Positions 34,689 through 43,502 of a stretch of 64,000 nucleotides of DNA are shown here, piece after piece; the first letter of the stretch is position 1; each line of letters starts with the position of its first letter. The position numbers and the translations under genes were made by a program. The notes beneath the pieces were generated by a model. That model was not told the DNA's origin. It saw nothing but the letters and a program-made list of their open reading frames with translations, and ran no database searches. The DNA is from Candidatus Poribacteria bacterium (GTDB lineage: Bacteria; Poribacteria; WGA-4E; WGA-3G), in contig JAJECN010000058.1 in assembly GCA_022821965.1 (NCBI GenBank), positions 62,001-126,000 of the forward strand. Direction: 5' to 3'.

Positions 34689-35102
34689 TTACCATGCATC
34701 TTCAATCCAGTCGTCCCCGTGGTCTGGATTATAGATGAGCCCTTTTCTGATATCTAAGCAGAGGTCCAATTGTTCTAAGACCATGTGTCCAACAAGGACG
34801 GGTGCATCGGCTGGCAGGTCGGTTATGGGGAGCGATCCTTCCCGCGCTAATATCGTAAACCGGACTTCTGAATAAATGGTACGGTTTACAATGCCAGCAG
34901 CGGTTCTCGCCCTCGCGTTCCCGAAGGGTCTCAAGCCAAGTTGTTCGATGATCGGTTTCGGTAAACAGAGCCGTGTTGCCCCCGTATCCACGAGGGCATC
35001 TTCAACAGTGACACGGCGGACCTCTTCGGGGGCGATAACGCCTCTGTTTGCCAAAGCCATATCTTCAAGATTTGCGAGTTCGATTTCTGTTGTATGTCTC
35101 AT
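34689..35102 (-). CDS. Retropepsin-like aspartic protease family protein
   Basis: A 137-aa protein. DALVDTGATRLCLP carries the DTG active-site motif of retroviral-type aspartic proteases, and VLVGHMVLEQLDLCLD matches the later conserved loop. Bacterial members are single-domain and must dimerise to make an active site. The GAGGAG ribosome site is 7 bases before the ATG. No partner gene is obvious; the physiological target is unknown. Confidence 0.8.
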   Translation of the reverse strand: MRHTTEIELANLEDMALANRGVIAPEEVRRVTVEDALVDTGATRLCLPKPIIEQLGLRPFGNARARTAAGIVNRTIYSEVRFTILAREGSLPITDLPADAPVLVGHMVLEQLDLCLDIRKGLIYNPDHGDDWIEDAW

Positions 35103-35253
35103 GTTCTTTCTCCTCAGAACTGCTGAATCAGGGAATATTTCAAAAGTATTATGTGGTCATGTTTTTTGTTTTCAATGTTCCTATTTAAAAAGATACCACA
35201 CAACGCTTCCGAAATTCAAGTTTCCCACACAAATCTCTCAACCACAGTTCTGA

Positions 35254-36399
35254 CTAATACTCGCGCTTGTGCCAGTCGTCTTCCCAGAGGTTGAACGAAC
35301 CTTCGCGATACGGGTGTTCGGCGATAAGGTCCTCATTCAATTCCATACCGAGTCCAGGTCCATTTGGCAGACTAAAATAACCGTCAATGACTTCAGGACA
35401 CCCGGTGGCAGCCTCTTTCACCCACGCTTCTGAGAAATCGTTGAAGTGTTCCTGAATTTTGAAGTTTGTGGTACACGTCGCGAAGTGCAAGGCAATCGCG
35501 GTAGAAACGGGTCCACCGACATTGTGCGGTGCTACCGTCATATAACACATATCTCCCATCGCTGCGATTTTCTTAGTCTCCAAAAAGCCGCCTGTTTGCG
35601 TAATATCGGGTTGCAGGATGTCCGCTGCTTGTAAGTTAATCAACTCACGATATTCATACTTATTGTGGAGCCGCTCACCTGTGGCAACAGGGAGGTTAAT
35701 ATGGTCAGATGCTTTTGCGAGGGCAGCGATATTATCGGGAGGCACGGGTTCTTCAACCCAACTCGGTTGGAATTTTTCCAATTCCGCGGCAATCTCAATC
35801 GCCATATACGGACTAAATCTACCGTGCATCTCAACGAGAATTTCGACATCCGGTCCGACAGCATCACGTACCGCTTCAACGAGTCCGACAGACTTCAACT
35901 TCTCCTCATACGAGAGTTCATAATAGCCAGCACCGAACGGATCAAACTTGAGCGCTCGGTAGCCTTTTTCAAGTACCCTTTTGGCAGCGGCATGAAACTC
36001 TTCAACTGTGCGCTCAACACGATACCAGCCGTTCGCATACGCTTTGATTTTATCACGACAGGCACCACCAAGTAAGCGATAGACCGGTTGATTCAGTGCT
36101 TTACCAATAATATCCCAGCACGCGATTTCAATAACGCTGATACCGGTTGCGACGATTTCACCAGCGCGACCGTAATCGTCCCGAAATAGGCGTTGGTAGA
36201 GGTCTTCCGTATCGAACGGATCGCTTCCGATGACATGCCGTTTCTTTGCCCCGTCAATATAGGCAACGAGTGCGTCGGTGCGGTTGTTCATCCGCACCTC
36301 ACTGATACCAGTTAAGCCTTCATCGGTTTCAACTTTGACGAAGGTTAAATTACGCCAACTGGTCCCCATGACCAAGGTTTTGACATCTGTAATTTTCAT
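35254..36399 (-). CDS. Enolase-superfamily dehydratase, galactonate dehydratase-like
   Basis: A 381-aa mandelate racemase/muconate lactonizing family protein starting MKITDVKTLVMGTSWRNL. The metal-binding residues lie in EILVEMHGRF, SWVEEPVPPDN and ATGERLHNKYEY; the histidine of VAPHNVGGPVS fits the acid-sugar dehydratase group. It probably dehydrates a sugar acid to a 2-keto-3-deoxy acid. A sulfatase gene lies upstream on the same strand, separated by a 240-base repeat. ATG 36399 has no strong ribosome site, and the repeat starts four bases upstream. Confidence 0.87.
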   Translation of the reverse strand: MKITDVKTLVMGTSWRNLTFVKVETDEGLTGISEVRMNNRTDALVAYIDGAKKRHVIGSDPFDTEDLYQRLFRDDYGRAGEIVATGISVIEIACWDIIGKALNQPVYRLLGGACRDKIKAYANGWYRVERTVEEFHAAAKRVLEKGYRALKFDPFGAGYYELSYEEKLKSVGLVEAVRDAVGPDVEILVEMHGRFSPYMAIEIAAELEKFQPSWVEEPVPPDNIAALAKASDHINLPVATGERLHNKYEYRELINLQAADILQPDITQTGGFLETKKIAAMGDMCYMTVAPHNVGGPVSTAIALHFATCTTNFKIQEHFNDFSEAWVKEAATGCPEVIDGYFSLPNGPGLGMELNEDLIAEHPYREGSFNLWEDDWHKREY

Positions 36400-36403
36400 G
36401 AAT

Positions 36404-36643
36404 AGTTGTCGGTTGTTGGTTGTCAGTTATCGGTTACGTCAGAAATAGCTGTCAGTAGTCGTTTAAAAGCGTTTTCGTTTAACAAAAGCATCCCTTAACC
36501 AAAAACCGAGAACCAAAGACTGAGAACTATTAAGACACGAGTATCTCTGACAAAAATAACGACTTTCCTCCTTTTTTCCATTTAGGTTATCATCATCGGG
36601 AACCTCTTTAACCGACAACCGACAACTGATAACTGACAACCAC
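36404..36643. repeat. Intercistronic inverted repeat, copy 2 (240 bp)
   Basis: The two ends (36404-36434 and 36610-36643) are inverted copies built from GTTGTCAGTTATCGGTTA-like units. The copy fills the gap between the sulfatase stop codon and the dehydratase start. The centre has A/T-rich sequence and no gene. Confidence 0.7.
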
Positions 36644-36645
36644 TT

Positions 36646-38010
36646 TTAATTTCTCGCCTCTGCTTCAGAGACGCTGCGTTGTCCACTCCTTTGTGTGGGT
36701 GCCGGTTCAACTGTTGGTGCCTCCTCGCCTGCTTCCAACATCCGCCGAATGAGCCGTTCCTGCATCACCGCTGTCACAGGTTCATGCGACTGCAATCCAA
36801 CAAGGTTCCGCAACTCGTAGGGGTCCGCTTGAAGGTCGTAGAGATATTGCTCAACATATCGATCGGATCCGGCATCGCTGCCGCCGCTTTTATTGGGGGC
36901 ATCTACACCGTATTTCCAGCGTTGGGTGCGGACGGCACGCCCGACCTGTGCCTCACTAATTTGGACGAAAACCTCTTCTGGCCAGTCGTCTGTTTCCCCG
37001 CGTACCAGCGGCAGAATAGACCTCCCTTGCATTTCAGCGGGGACTTCCAAACCCGCGGCATCAAGGAGCGTCGGTGGGAGATCTACGAGACTGACGAGTT
37101 CCTGAATCTGCCCACCACCGATGAACTCAGCTCCGTGGAACGCCGTCGGTACACGGATGGAACTCTCGTGGCATGAGCGTTTGTATTCACCATTCCGTGT
37201 TTTGAAGTGACATCCGTGATCAGAAGTAAAGAGGATAATAGTATTATCAAGGAGGTGGAGACTCTTGAGTGCGTCTAAAAGTCTACCGAGTGCTTCATCC
37301 AGTCTTTTCACCATGCCGTAGTAGCCGCCTAAGTGCTGGTGCGTCGAGCCACCGAGCGCGGCAAGATCCGGTGGTATCCATTTCCCCGCGTACCGCTCTC
37401 GATACCCGTCTGGTGGCGGATAATCGTCCAGATGGTTTTGGTGATGCGGTTCAATGTATGACGTGAAGAGATAAAAGGGCTCGTTTTGATGCCGGTCAAC
37501 ATAACGAATTACCGCATCGGTGAGTGCGTCTACGCGATAACCAGGGAGATCAACAGGTTTATTGTCGTTATCGTAAAGTGTTGTCTGATACGCATCAGAA
37601 GTGAATTCGAGGACGTTGGATGCTAACCAGTAATCATACCCACCGCGGTGTTCTGCTGGCACAGGTCCTGGTCCAGTGCCGCCGCTATAGAGGTGCCACT
37701 TGCCGATGTACCCAGTGGCATAACCTGCTTCACCAAAGTGGTGTGCGAGGGTCTTGAGATTCGGCGATAAAGGGATGCCGTTTCGGAAGCACCCTGTACG
37801 CGTCGCATATAATCCCGTTTGTAAACATGAGCGAGCGGGCCCGCAGACAGGTTGACATGTAAAAGATCGGTGGACATGCGTTCCACGTTGTGCCATCCGA
37901 TCGAAGTTGGGGGTCAGGTCGAGCGGATTGCCGTGTAGACCAGAAGTGTCCCACCGCTGCTGGTCGGTGAAAAAGACGATGACGTTCGGTTGATTTGAGT
38001 CTTGTGGCAT
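36646..38010 (-). CDS. Sulfatase (type I, Cys-type)
   Basis: A 454-aa sulfatase of the alkaline-phosphatase fold. The metal-binding start is NVIVFFTDQQRWD; the active-site motif is C-G-P-A-R at Cys56, the residue that must be converted to formylglycine. FTSDHG and GKWHLYSGG are also conserved. ATG 38010 with AGAGGAAA is preferred over a TTG eight codons upstream. The C-terminus PTQRSGQRSVSEAEARN is non-family sequence with a short repeat also in mutL. No signal peptide is seen, so the enzyme may be cytoplasmic. Confidence 0.92.
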   Translation of the reverse strand: MPQDSNQPNVIVFFTDQQRWDTSGLHGNPLDLTPNFDRMAQRGTHVHRSFTCQPVCGPARSCLQTGLYATRTGCFRNGIPLSPNLKTLAHHFGEAGYATGYIGKWHLYSGGTGPGPVPAEHRGGYDYWLASNVLEFTSDAYQTTLYDNDNKPVDLPGYRVDALTDAVIRYVDRHQNEPFYLFTSYIEPHHQNHLDDYPPPDGYRERYAGKWIPPDLAALGGSTHQHLGGYYGMVKRLDEALGRLLDALKSLHLLDNTIILFTSDHGCHFKTRNGEYKRSCHESSIRVPTAFHGAEFIGGGQIQELVSLVDLPPTLLDAAGLEVPAEMQGRSILPLVRGETDDWPEEVFVQISEAQVGRAVRTQRWKYGVDAPNKSGGSDAGSDRYVEQYLYDLQADPYELRNLVGLQSHEPVTAVMQERLIRRMLEAGEEAPTVEPAPTQRSGQRSVSEAEARN

Positions 38011-38109
38011 ATCTTTGCTTTCCTCTCTGTTCAAGTTTGGCTGCTCCCATTTTACGGGATTTTCGGATAGGTGTCAAGCGGAAAATTCGGATAATAAGAA
38101 GATAGGTGT

Positions 38110-38138
38110 TTGAAAATTGAAGCAAGGCATGTTATACT
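38110..38138 (+). promoter_or_regulatory. Promoter of the restriction-modification operon
   Basis: TTGAAA and TATACT are 17 bases apart with TGT before the -10 box. The expected start is near 38145. A hairpin (GTGCTT-GAGTT-AAGCAC, 38152-38168) lies just downstream and could be an operator or leader structure. Confidence 0.6.
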
Positions 38139-38195
38139 TTAAGTAGTGGATGTGCTTGAGTTAAGCACTCATAAATTTTTCCCAAGGAGGATTCA

Positions 38196-39338
38196 ATGAC
38201 AAATCTCTCTCTTGAAGGTTTCGTTAGAGATGTAAGATACACACCATGTCTTAGTCCTGATACACTCAACGCGCGCGATATAGCACAATTTGATGTAAAC
38301 AAAGCACAAGCGTACGGACTGATTAATTTGGGAAGTTCCGAAAACAATCTTGCATTTTCAAAATGGGTTTCACCCAAACGAACACGCTCTTATCCCTTTG
38401 CCCGGATTTATAACACATATCATCTTAATACAAAAAAGGTCACGATTATTCCAATCATTAAAGACGAGGGCGCAGGTACACAGAACAATGATCGAATCAA
38501 CTTCATCACGTTTTCATGGATGAATCTCTTAAACATCTACATTATCTTAGCGTGGTACGAAGATGCAGAGAAGAAACCGGGCACAACCGATCGAATTACC
38601 AATCAGATTCTAAATGCTGAAGGCGTGCGTAAAAAATTACGTGAGGTAAGTCAGTATCAGATGACTGCGTTACACTGGAACACAACCCATTTTGAGAAAG
38701 ATTTTGAGTCGATTTATTTGAATGCTGTTAGCGGATATAAGAAAATATCTAAGGAGAAAAATGTCGCTGTCCACAGTCCCAAAAACCACCTACAAACTCT
38801 TGAAAAATTTAAGGTTGATGGTCGTTTCAGTCTAACATACTTCAAGGAGGCGAGTCTCCCGCGCTCGCTCGAGGCTGCTCATAGGGAATCTATAACGACG
38901 CATCTCTTAGAATCTCTCGGCGGGAATGCTAAAGGAACCTTCCGTATCTCAAATTACCTCGGCGGGATGTACTATCTAACCGCCGACGAAGTTTATTGGG
39001 AGAACGATCAATTAATCATACAAGAATCAAAGAATAGCAGCAAAGGAAAATTACCATCCGAAGATGACATAAAGGACGGTCTGTTCAAACTGATTCTTTT
39101 CGCGAATATGGAGGAAGTATCGGTTGATGAAAGAACAAACATCCAATTTATCACACGATTAAAACTAACGGGCGATCTCATTGGAAGTCTATTCTTACCA
39201 TGTGCACCAGACGACATATTTGGCTTCTGTGCAGAAAACCGCTTGACCCAAACGCATCAAAAAAGAATCGCCCTACTCAATCAAGAAGCGAGTGAAAATA
39301 ACAAATTACAGATATGGATAACAGGTCGTCATGGCTAA
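38196..39338 (+). CDS. Candidate type II restriction endonuclease
   Basis: A 380-aa protein not recognised as a named enzyme. It overlaps by eight bases a Dam-type adenine methyltransferase, a common restriction-modification layout. A possible PD-(D/E)XK core is at TADEVYWENDQLIIQESKNSS (about residues 262-282), with Asp, Glu and the Lys of ESK in suitable order. The rest is mixed alpha/beta. A good AAGGAGG site precedes ATG 38196. The upstream promoter and lack of neighbours on the same strand suggest the pair arrived as a unit. The recognition site cannot be told. Confidence 0.6.
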   Translation: MTNLSLEGFVRDVRYTPCLSPDTLNARDIAQFDVNKAQAYGLINLGSSENNLAFSKWVSPKRTRSYPFARIYNTYHLNTKKVTIIPIIKDEGAGTQNNDRINFITFSWMNLLNIYIILAWYEDAEKKPGTTDRITNQILNAEGVRKKLREVSQYQMTALHWNTTHFEKDFESIYLNAVSGYKKISKEKNVAVHSPKNHLQTLEKFKVDGRFSLTYFKEASLPRSLEAAHRESITTHLLESLGGNAKGTFRISNYLGGMYYLTADEVYWENDQLIIQESKNSSKGKLPSEDDIKDGLFKLILFANMEEVSVDERTNIQFITRLKLTGDLIGSLFLPCAPDDIFGFCAENRLTQTHQKRIALLNQEASENNKLQIWITGRHG

Positions 39339-40164
39339 ATTAGCAAAAAGCCCACTGCGGTACCCGGGTGGTAAATCAAGGGCTTTAAAACAGATTCTAC
39401 CGCTTATTCCCGTGAATATAGCTGAATTCCGAGAACCTTTTGTCGGTGGCGGCTCTGTCTTTTTTGCAATCCGAAACCTCTTTCAAGACCGTATCAAATC
39501 CTATTGGATTAATGACCTCAACTACGATCTCTACTGTTTCTGGAAACAGACAAGAGACAATAGCCCAAATTTGGTTGAAGCCTTAACAGATACGCACGCG
39601 ACAACTACAGACGGACGCGCCTTGTTTGAGGAATTGACAAAGGCGAAAGATTTATTGAATAAGAACCCTGATATGCTCTCTGAGTTTGAGCGTGCTGTGC
39701 GTTTCTTCGTCCTCAATCGCATTACCTTTTCCGGCGTTGTAGATTCTGGCGGATATTCGCAATCTGCTTACGAAAAACGTTTTACGGAGTCGTCCATTGA
39801 ACGCGTCAAAAATATCTCACCCTATCTTTCCGGTGTCAAAATCACAAACGGAGATTATACCGATGCACTTTTTCAAGATGGCGACGATGTGTTGATCTTT
39901 CTGGACCCGCCCTATTGGAAAGCAACTGAGTCGAAACTATATGGAGTGAGAGGCGAACTGCATACCACCTTTGACCATGCACAATTCGCTGAGAATATGA
40001 GAAAGTGTCCTCACAAATGGCTTATCACTTATGATGATTCACCTACCATCAGAGAACTCTTCGATTTTGCTGAGACTCAGGAGTGGACATTGCAATACGG
40101 CATGAACAATTATCGGAAGAAAAGCGCAGCAAGAGGGAAAGAACTATTCATCAAAAATTACTGA
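39331..40164 (+). CDS. D12-class DNA adenine N6-methyltransferase (Dam-like)
   Basis: A 277-aa enzyme. The SAM-binding start SPLRYPGGKSRALKQILPLIP and the EPFVGGGSVFF motif I are typical of the Dam/D12 class; the catalytic motif IV is LIFLDPPYW. Such enzymes methylate adenine in short sites. Overlap with the upstream gene suggests it protects the host from that candidate nuclease. It ends 9 bases from a convergent gene. Confidence 0.93.
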   Translation: MAKLAKSPLRYPGGKSRALKQILPLIPVNIAEFREPFVGGGSVFFAIRNLFQDRIKSYWINDLNYDLYCFWKQTRDNSPNLVEALTDTHATTTDGRALFEELTKAKDLLNKNPDMLSEFERAVRFFVLNRITFSGVVDSGGYSQSAYEKRFTESSIERVKNISPYLSGVKITNGDYTDALFQDGDDVLIFLDPPYWKATESKLYGVRGELHTTFDHAQFAENMRKCPHKWLITYDDSPTIRELFDFAETQEWTLQYGMNNYRKKSAARGKELFIKNY

Positions 40165-40173
40165 CAGACATCT

Positions 40174-41085
40174 CTATGGCATATCCTTCGCACATCGAAA
40201 ACCAACGACGTTCAGACTATTATTCGGATAATCACTGATCCGTTCAGCATTGCGTATCGTGTGCGCAGCACGATACCACGCTCCACCGCGCAAAACGCGC
40301 CGTTCGCCGGTGTCAGGTCCCTTCGGGTTTCGGAGTGGACGCTCCGCACCTTGCACGTCGCTGTAGTAAGTTGCACTGTACCAATCCGAACACCACTCCC
40401 ATACATTTCCCGCCATATCAAACAAACCGTAACCGTTGGGCGCAAATGTCCCAACAGGCGCAGTGAAAAGGTATCCATCGTTCACATCGGCACTCCGCCA
40501 CTCAAATTCCGTTTGGCTGTCGGCAAAGTTGGCAGTCGTGTCATTCGGTTCAGCATTGCCCCAAGAGTAGCGTGTCCCTTCCAAACCACCGCGGGCTGCT
40601 TTTTCCCATTCCGCCTCCGTCGGTAACCGTTTACCTGCCCATCCACAGTAGGCAGCAGCATCAAACCATGTCACCGTTGTGACGGGTTGATCTGGATGGT
40701 TGAAATCCGGATCGTTCCACGGTTCGTAACCCTGCTTGAGAAGTTCGTAGACAGCAGTATAGCCGATCCCTCGTGGCGGAGGGTATCCAGTAACAGCAAC
40801 GAACGTCCGATACTCGGCGTTTGTCACTTCATGCTGGTCGATGTAAAACGCATCAAGTTCCACCATGTGCACAGGTGCCTCATCAACATCTCCGGTGGTA
40901 CTCCCCATCTGAAAGGTGCCTGCGGGAATTAGCACCATGCCTTCGGGCGTTTGTACCTTCTCCTCTTCGGAACAGGCAAAACACGCAAAAACAAGGGCGA
41001 AATGGAGCAAACACCACATCGGAAATCTTTGTTGCGCTCCACTGCGCCCTTTTTCTGTATTAGCAACTATTCTGATTTGAACCAT
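40174..41085 (-). CDS. FGE-sulfatase-fold (SUMF1-like) lipoprotein without the cysteine pair
   Basis: A 303-aa protein with an N-terminal hydrophobic segment ending in a lipobox-like FACFAC. The formylglycine-generating-enzyme fold is clear: MVLIPAGTFQMGS, DAFYIDQHEVTNAEY, RLPTEAEWEKAARGG, GNVWEWCSDW, RVLRGGAWYRAA, GFRCA. True FGEs hold two reactive cysteines in the segment after RGGSW; here that stretch has none (AWYRAAHTIRNAERI). So it probably does not activate the sulfatases nearby and may have another role, such as binding or a different oxidation. The start may also be ATG 41019. Confidence 0.85.
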   Translation of the reverse strand: MVQIRIVANTEKGRSGAQQRFPMWCLLHFALVFACFACSEEEKVQTPEGMVLIPAGTFQMGSTTGDVDEAPVHMVELDAFYIDQHEVTNAEYRTFVAVTGYPPPRGIGYTAVYELLKQGYEPWNDPDFNHPDQPVTTVTWFDAAAYCGWAGKRLPTEAEWEKAARGGLEGTRYSWGNAEPNDTTANFADSQTEFEWRSADVNDGYLFTAPVGTFAPNGYGLFDMAGNVWEWCSDWYSATYYSDVQGAERPLRNPKGPDTGERRVLRGGAWYRAAHTIRNAERISDYPNNSLNVVGFRCAKDMP

Positions 41086-41095
41086 AGATGTCAGG

Positions 41096-41881
41096 TTATC
41101 GTTCCGCCTTCATTTTGCCCCAGACGGTTGTTAACTTCCCGCGCGCTTCAACATCAAGTGCCTCATCAATGTTGCCGCTCGCCTCTTTAACCTGACCCTC
41201 ATCCAAAGCAACTGAAAACACTGCAACATCATCAAGTAAACCGTTGTACCAATGGCCACTTCCACCTCGATGACCGAGCCGCAAATCTTGATCTCCAGCA
41301 ACCAATTTGAGTCCATGAGGTGCTTCATTTATTAGATCGCCATCAATATAGATTTTGGCATCTTTGCCATCGTATGTACAGACACAGTGGGTCCATTTTT
41401 CAGGTTCGGTTGTACCGGCACCTGAATTCATCACCTTATGGGCACCTTCACCACCTGCTGAGAGTGTAAAATAGAAGTAACGGCTACCACGGTTAACAAA
41501 AAGTCCGTAGTTCTCCCATGGTCCACCTTGTGACCCGTTTGCCATTATACACAACCAGCCGTTGCCAGGCGCATCGTTCCAGTTAACCCAAGCGGAAATT
41601 GTAACTTCATCCGCAATCGAAAGCGATTTTGAATTCTTAATCAGTACGTGGTTATCTCCACCTTTGAATTCCATTGCGTCGCCGTACTTCCCTTTACCCT
41701 TCGCAACGGATGCCTTCATAATCGCGCCATCGTTCCCATTTTCTGAACCGTCCATTACTTTGTTGCCCTGAATGTCATCAAAAGACATATAAAGGGCAAG
41801 TTTATCAAGGGGCAGTTCTGCCCACGTCGCCACCGGTAATAGGCAACAGAGCAAGACGATTACGCTTATCGTTAATTTCAT
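41096..41881 (-). CDS. Secreted LamG-domain protein
   Basis: A 261-aa exported protein with a signal peptide (ISVIVLLCCLLPVATWA). A concanavalin-like LamG domain follows: LYMSFDDIQGNKVMDGSENGN, FKGGDNHVLIKNS, VTISAWVNW, THCVCTYDGKDAKIYIDG, NGLLDDVAVFSVALDEGQV. Such domains bind glycans. The C-terminus GKLTTVWGKMKAER repeats a motif seen at the end or near the end of two other secreted proteins in the window. It ends 10 bases from the FGE-fold lipoprotein gene, so they are probably co-transcribed. Confidence 0.88.
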   Translation of the reverse strand: MKLTISVIVLLCCLLPVATWAELPLDKLALYMSFDDIQGNKVMDGSENGNDGAIMKASVAKGKGKYGDAMEFKGGDNHVLIKNSKSLSIADEVTISAWVNWNDAPGNGWLCIMANGSQGGPWENYGLFVNRGSRYFYFTLSAGGEGAHKVMNSGAGTTEPEKWTHCVCTYDGKDAKIYIDGDLINEAPHGLKLVAGDQDLRLGHRGGSGHWYNGLLDDVAVFSVALDEGQVKEASGNIDEALDVEARGKLTTVWGKMKAER

Positions 41882-42263
41882 CTGTTACGCCTCCTTGTGT
41901 TGACTTATTCAGATTTTAGCAGATTTTCAGACAGATGTCAAGTAGGAAATTACGAAACCTCTGAACAATTTTCTAAGGGTTTTCGGTTTTCTACCCGTTT
42001 TAGGCGGGGTGAGGCAATCAGGAGATCACCCCCACAGAAGAACTGAATGAGTTTGCCTTCCTCAATTAATTCGCTTGACAACATGAGAATCGTTTGGTAA
42101 AATGTATGAAAGTATAATAACCGCTTTTCTGTTACTTTATTTACTAAAGAGCGGCACACATGAGATTTTGATAAAATTGTTAACAACGATAACAGACCTT
42201 AATCAAAGGGCTTCGTTATAATGCCCTCTGGAATAGAGGTCCCATGAAAAAGAGAGGATTTCT
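41882..42263. other. Intergenic region upstream of aapJ, no gene seen
   Basis: A 382-base divergent gap between the LamG gene and aapJ. It holds the aap promoter (42075-42103) and short repeats such as GGTTTTCGGTTTTCTACCCG. A 78-codon open frame on the minus strand has no start signal and no family resemblance. Confidence 0.6.
42075..42103 (+). promoter_or_regulatory. Promoter of the aapJQMP operon
   Basis: A consensus TTGACA box, 17 bases, and TAAAAT, with TGG directly before the -10 box. The leader to aapJ would be about 155 bases. A second TATAAT at 42113 has no matching -35 box. Confidence 0.65.
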
Positions 42264-43289
42264 GTGCGTAATAAATTTTTGTTCCGCGTTTCCGCGTTAG
42301 TTTTAGCGATTTCATTGGTAGCACCTCTACTCGCAAGAGGCGAAGAGAGTGTATTGGATAGAGTCAAAAATAGAGGACGTTTAATCTGTGGTGTGAACAA
42401 AGAATTGCCCGGTTTCGGTTTCCTCAGTCAGGATGGTAAATGGAAAGGCTTCGACGTAGACTACGGCAGAGCGATTGCCGCTGCTGTTTTGGGTGACCCA
42501 GACAAAGTTGAGTTCCGTCCCTTAAAGGCTGCTGATCGGTTTCCCGCCCTTCAGACAGGTGAAATAGATGTTTTAATCCGCAACACCACTTGGACACTGA
42601 CTCGTGATACCGACTTGGGTGCTGACTTCGCACCGCCAACCTTTTATGACGGTCAAGGATTTATGCTCCGCAAGGATCTCGGTATAACTTCGCTCAAGGA
42701 GTTGGCAGGTGCCACTATCGGTGTCACCGCTGGTAGCACGACTGAGTTAAACCTCGCCGATACCACCCGCGCCTTAAGGATCGAAGTTGAACCTATTGTT
42801 TTTGCAGAAACTGAGACGCTTTACCAGAGTTACGACCAGGGACGTTGCGATGCGGTGACAAGTGATAAGTCGCAATTAGTTTCCCGCCGCCAATCCTTAA
42901 AAAATCCAGACGACCATGTTATTCTTGACGTAACCATTTCAAAGGAACCGTTGGGTCCCGTTACCGTCCACGGAGATAACAAGTGGAATGATGTCGTGAG
43001 CTGGGTTGTTTATGCCACATTCTTTGCCGAAGAGCATGGCATTACGCAAGCCAACGTCAACACTTTTGAAACAGAGAACCCCGAAATCAAGCGTTTTTTG
43101 GGGACAGATGATGGTACGGGTATGGGTGGAAAACTCGGTCTGCCGAAAGACTGGGCGCGTCAAGTTATTGCTGCTGTCGGCAACTATGGCGAGCTTTTTG
43201 AACGCAACCTGACACCGTTAGGTCTACCGCGTGGGGTCAACAAACCGTGGACGCAGGGCGGCTTACTCTACGCGATACCGTTCCGTTAG
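42264..43289 (+). CDS. aapJ: General L-amino acid ABC transporter, substrate-binding protein
   Basis: A 341-aa periplasmic binding protein of the AapJ/BztA type, which binds a wide range of L-amino acids. After a signal peptide (ALVLAISLVAPLLARG) come VKNRGRLICGVN, GFLSQDGKWKGFDVDYGRAIAAAV, LIRNTTWTLTRD and EPLGPVTVHGDNKW. The start is GTG 42264 with GAGAGG upstream; an ATG 20 bases earlier is in another frame. First gene of a complete four-gene transporter. A hairpin follows it, which often protects the abundant binding-protein mRNA. Confidence 0.93.
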   Translation: MRNKFLFRVSALVLAISLVAPLLARGEESVLDRVKNRGRLICGVNKELPGFGFLSQDGKWKGFDVDYGRAIAAAVLGDPDKVEFRPLKAADRFPALQTGEIDVLIRNTTWTLTRDTDLGADFAPPTFYDGQGFMLRKDLGITSLKELAGATIGVTAGSTTELNLADTTRALRIEVEPIVFAETETLYQSYDQGRCDAVTSDKSQLVSRRQSLKNPDDHVILDVTISKEPLGPVTVHGDNKWNDVVSWVVYATFFAEEHGITQANVNTFETENPEIKRFLGTDDGTGMGGKLGLPKDWARQVIAAVGNYGELFERNLTPLGLPRGVNKPWTQGGLLYAIPFR

Positions 43290-43339
43290 ATAGCGTCTGT
43301 ACGTGTGGATCACACCAATGACAGGCTGCACTTTTTGTA

Positions 43340-43379
43340 TTGCTGCAGAGTGAGGCACTGCGCCTTGCTACTGCAGCAA
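43340..43379 (+). promoter_or_regulatory. Intercistronic hairpin between aapJ and aapQ
   Basis: A 9-bp perfect inverted pair (TTGCTGCAG / CTGCAGCAA) with a 22-base loop lies in the 213-base gap. It is placed where binding-protein operons often have an mRNA-stabilising or partial termination structure. No U-run follows. Confidence 0.5.
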
Positions 43380-43502
43380 GTCTTGCAAAGCGTCAATTGA
43401 AGATATATAATAGAGTTCCTCGACTACACATAACATTGCTCCGGTATACCTGAAGCTATAGTATGTAAGGGGCATTTCCGAATGATGTTTCGACAGTAAA
43501 AT

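Noticed and set aside
42113-42118. Perfect TATAAT upstream of aapJ as the -10 box
   Set aside because: The TTGACA box is 32 bases away; TAAAAT at 42098 has the correct 17-base spacing.
41950-42186. 78-codon open frame on the minus strand upstream of aapJ
   Set aside because: It crosses the aap promoter and a short repeat, has no ribosome site and no family resemblance.
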